A DNA stretch of 54,227 bases from Phycisphaerales bacterium (GTDB lineage Bacteria; Planctomycetota; Phycisphaerae; Phycisphaerales; UBA1924), in the NCBI GenBank assembly GCA_026647565.1, contig JAPKGU010000007.1:1-54227 (forward strand), read 5' to 3'. Position 1 is the stretch's first letter, and every line of letters starts with the position of its first letter. The notes under the pieces are model-generated. The model worked only from the letters and a program-made list of their open reading frames with translations, was not told the DNA's origin and did no database searches. A program made the position numbers and the translations under genes. Positions 52,915-54,227 of the stretch are shown here, piece by piece.

Positions 52915-53541
52915 TCAGCCAGTTCGCCACCAGGCGCTGAGATTCACGATGTTGCTCTCGCCCGAGGTGTTCGCGTCGATTCTCAACTGGGCGACGATGT
53001 GGGTGAAGCCCATCGAATCGACGACGACGTGTGCCGCGCCCTGGCTGGCGTTCTGACCCATCACGCGGATGCCGGGTGGCGTCAGCGAGATATCCGGCGG
53101 GACCACCCGCACGTCGCAGACGAACCGGTTGTTTGTTCCGACATCGGTGCCGCTCTTTCCAGCGGTGTTTCCGAGTTTCAGCTTGAGATCGCCAAGCGGT
53201 GTTCCTGCGTAATCATCCGAGCCGTTCAGGGGCTCCATCCCCCACAGACGGACCGTCGCTGTTCGTGGCAGGTCTGAGTCGAAGCCGCCGGTACGCAACT
53301 GGCCATGAAACATCATGACAAAGATGTTGCCGAATGGGAGCGGACCGGACGAGCCGGTCATGATGGAGACGCTCTCATCCGCGCCCGAAGGCGTTGACGG
53401 ATACCCCGGCGCGCCGGCCGTTACTGCGTACACGCCGTTGTTGACCAACGCGCCCTTGTAGGACGTGTTAGTCGCGCTCGACTTGAACAGCCCGCGCGTG
53501 AATGCTCTTTGAAGGGTTCCCAGTGCAATATCCGTCGGCAT
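52915..53541 (-). CDS. Tandem paralogue A, unknown family
   Basis: 208 residues. The ATG at 53541 follows AAGGGAG. No signal peptide. The N-terminus MPTDIALGTLQRAFTRGLFK is followed by a Gly/Ser/Thr-rich region and then ordered strands: GPLPFGNIFVMMFHG, TATVRLWGMEPLNG, LGDLKLKLGN, RFVCDVRVVPPDISLTPPGI plus RVMG, and AAHVVVDSMGFTHIVAQLRI. The second half aligns with the interrupted gene at 53568-54166 (LxLGxT..., CDxxVVxPDxxLTPPGIRV, a DSMG/DTVG turn), showing tandem duplication. Beta-rich, possibly a virion-like or surface-layer component; that is a guess from fold type only. Confidence 0.55.
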   Translation of the reverse strand: MPTDIALGTLQRAFTRGLFKSSATNTSYKGALVNNGVYAVTAGAPGYPSTPSGADESVSIMTGSSGPLPFGNIFVMMFHGQLRTGGFDSDLPRTATVRLWGMEPLNGSDDYAGTPLGDLKLKLGNTAGKSGTDVGTNNRFVCDVRVVPPDISLTPPGIRVMGQNASQGAAHVVVDSMGFTHIVAQLRIDANTSGESNIVNLSAWWRTG

Positions 53542-53567
53542 CGGTCGCTCCCTTTCGCAGCAGGGCG

Positions 53568-54166
53568 TTACAGCACACGCCAGTAGAAGAACATCGTGGC
53601 GAGCTTCTCGGCATCGTCGGTCATGATCTGGATGATGACCGCCCGACACCCCACGGTGTCGAAGAAGATGTCCACTTTGCCATGCTCCGCGCCCCGCCCG
53701 ATGACGCGGATTCCCGGAGGCGTCAGAGCCGTGTCTGGCTGGACGACTTCGGCATCGCAGAAGAACTTGGCCGCAGCGGGAATCGGGGTGGATGCCAGCC
53801 CCGGGGTCTGCCCGAGCGTGAGTTTCACATCGCCAAGGCAGAAGCCGTAGACGGGCTCGTTGGTGCTGACCGCCGGTGCATCGCTGACGGCCCAGATTCG
53901 GAGCGTGGCCGTTGTATTCTCACCTGGAGATTCCCCGGCACCGCCAAAGAAGAAGAGACTCAGCCCATTACCGAACGGAAGCCCCCCCCCCCCCCAGATT
54001 CAATAACGCTAACGCCCTCAATGTCGTCGCTCGCGGGCAAGTTCTCGACGATCGTGTAGTGATCGCGCGGGTGGAGCGGGCCTTCGAAGAGTGTGAAGGG
54101 GACGGCACCGAAGCTGCCGGCGTTCCAGCCGCCTTGCGTCGTCCCGAGACTCGCTTCCGTCGGCAT
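53568..54166 (-). pseudogene. Tandem paralogue B, interrupted at a poly-G tract
   Basis: On the minus strand the frame from ATG 54166 (GGAGAGGAC upstream) reads MPTEASLGTTQGGWNAGSFG to VSVIES and then enters 14 G residues (plus-strand Cs 53982-53995), after which it stops within ten codons. The next frame resumes exactly with LPFGNGLSLFFFGG, TATLRIWAV, LGDVKLTLG and DTALTPPGIRVIG to the stop at 53568, matching paralogue A (GPLPFGN..., LTPPGIRVMG). One more G (or two fewer) would give a ~199-residue protein. This is either slipped-strand phase variation, with the gene in the OFF state, or a homopolymer sequencing error. Confidence 0.7.
53982..53995. repeat. Homopolymer of 14 C (G on the coding strand)
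   Basis: The tract lies inside paralogue B and breaks its frame. Runs of this length are hypermutable by slippage and also error-prone in sequencing. Confidence 0.9.
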
Positions 54167-54227
54167 CTGGACAGTCCTCTCCGGGGACCAGGCGCACCCG
54201 AGCGTTCGGATGTGTCCAGCCAGCATC

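Noticed and set aside
49394-54227. Calling the right end a prophage
   Set aside because: No integrase, terminase, portal, capsid protease or lysis gene is visible, and one member has a PEP-CTERM tail.

Overview
The window is high-GC, densely coded bacterial chromosome. It most likely comes from the Planctomycetota, class Phycisphaerae. The evidence is four secreted proteins ending in PEP-CTERM-like tails (Pro-rich box, hydrophobic stretch, Arg cluster), two secreted proteins ending in a duplicated EF-hand/dockerin-like motif that stops at Gly-Cys, a futalosine-pathway gene for menaquinone, and a pilM-N-O-x-pilB cluster. No rRNA, tRNA, CRISPR array, transposase or integrase was seen.

Layout. 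1-363 holds two 5'-truncated genes facing away from each other: an amidohydrolase (-) and a zinc-type alcohol dehydrogenase (+). This looks like a rearrangement or assembly junction. 553-9405 carries exported proteins (repeat/dockerin protein, PEP-CTERM lipase-like protein, second dockerin protein, small putative lipoprotein) around kbl and a PHP-glycosyltransferase gene split by a frameshift. 9817-20570 is mostly housekeeping: Bax-inhibitor-like membrane protein, SnoaL-like protein, ychF, a fibro-slime protein, murA, ruvX, mannose-1-phosphate guanylyltransferase, a dicarboxylate symporter and an exporter-type ABC transporter. 20597-21683 is a heme oxygenase/bacterioferritin-like operon with a perfect 15-bp palindrome upstream; a near-identical palindrome lies upstream of the guanylyltransferase gene. 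21880-24757 holds a PEP-CTERM protein and an MFS transporter.

24905-33272 is the most system-like block: five same-strand genes encoding a VIT+vWA protein, a second vWA protein, a DUF4139 protein, an OmpR-type response regulator and a histidine kinase with an unusually long extracytoplasmic region. A PEP-CTERM gene follows, with an AT-rich promoter region and a structured 5' leader. 34381-43553 returns to core functions (ruvA, nucleotide-sugar dehydratase, dut, dnaB, pdxH, HlyD-like adaptor, mqnB) and includes a probable minus-strand structured RNA with its own promoter and terminator (37756-37951). 43727-49324 is a type IV pilus/type II secretion inner-membrane cluster ending in the PilB/GspE ATPase. 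49394 to the end is a minus-strand group of unfamiliar genes: a 911-residue LamG-like protein, a PEP-CTERM protein and two tandem paralogues, the second interrupted at a run of 14 G residues.

All calls come from reading translations and motifs by eye; no database search was possible. Start codons were chosen from Shine-Dalgarno-like sequences and family-typical N-termini.
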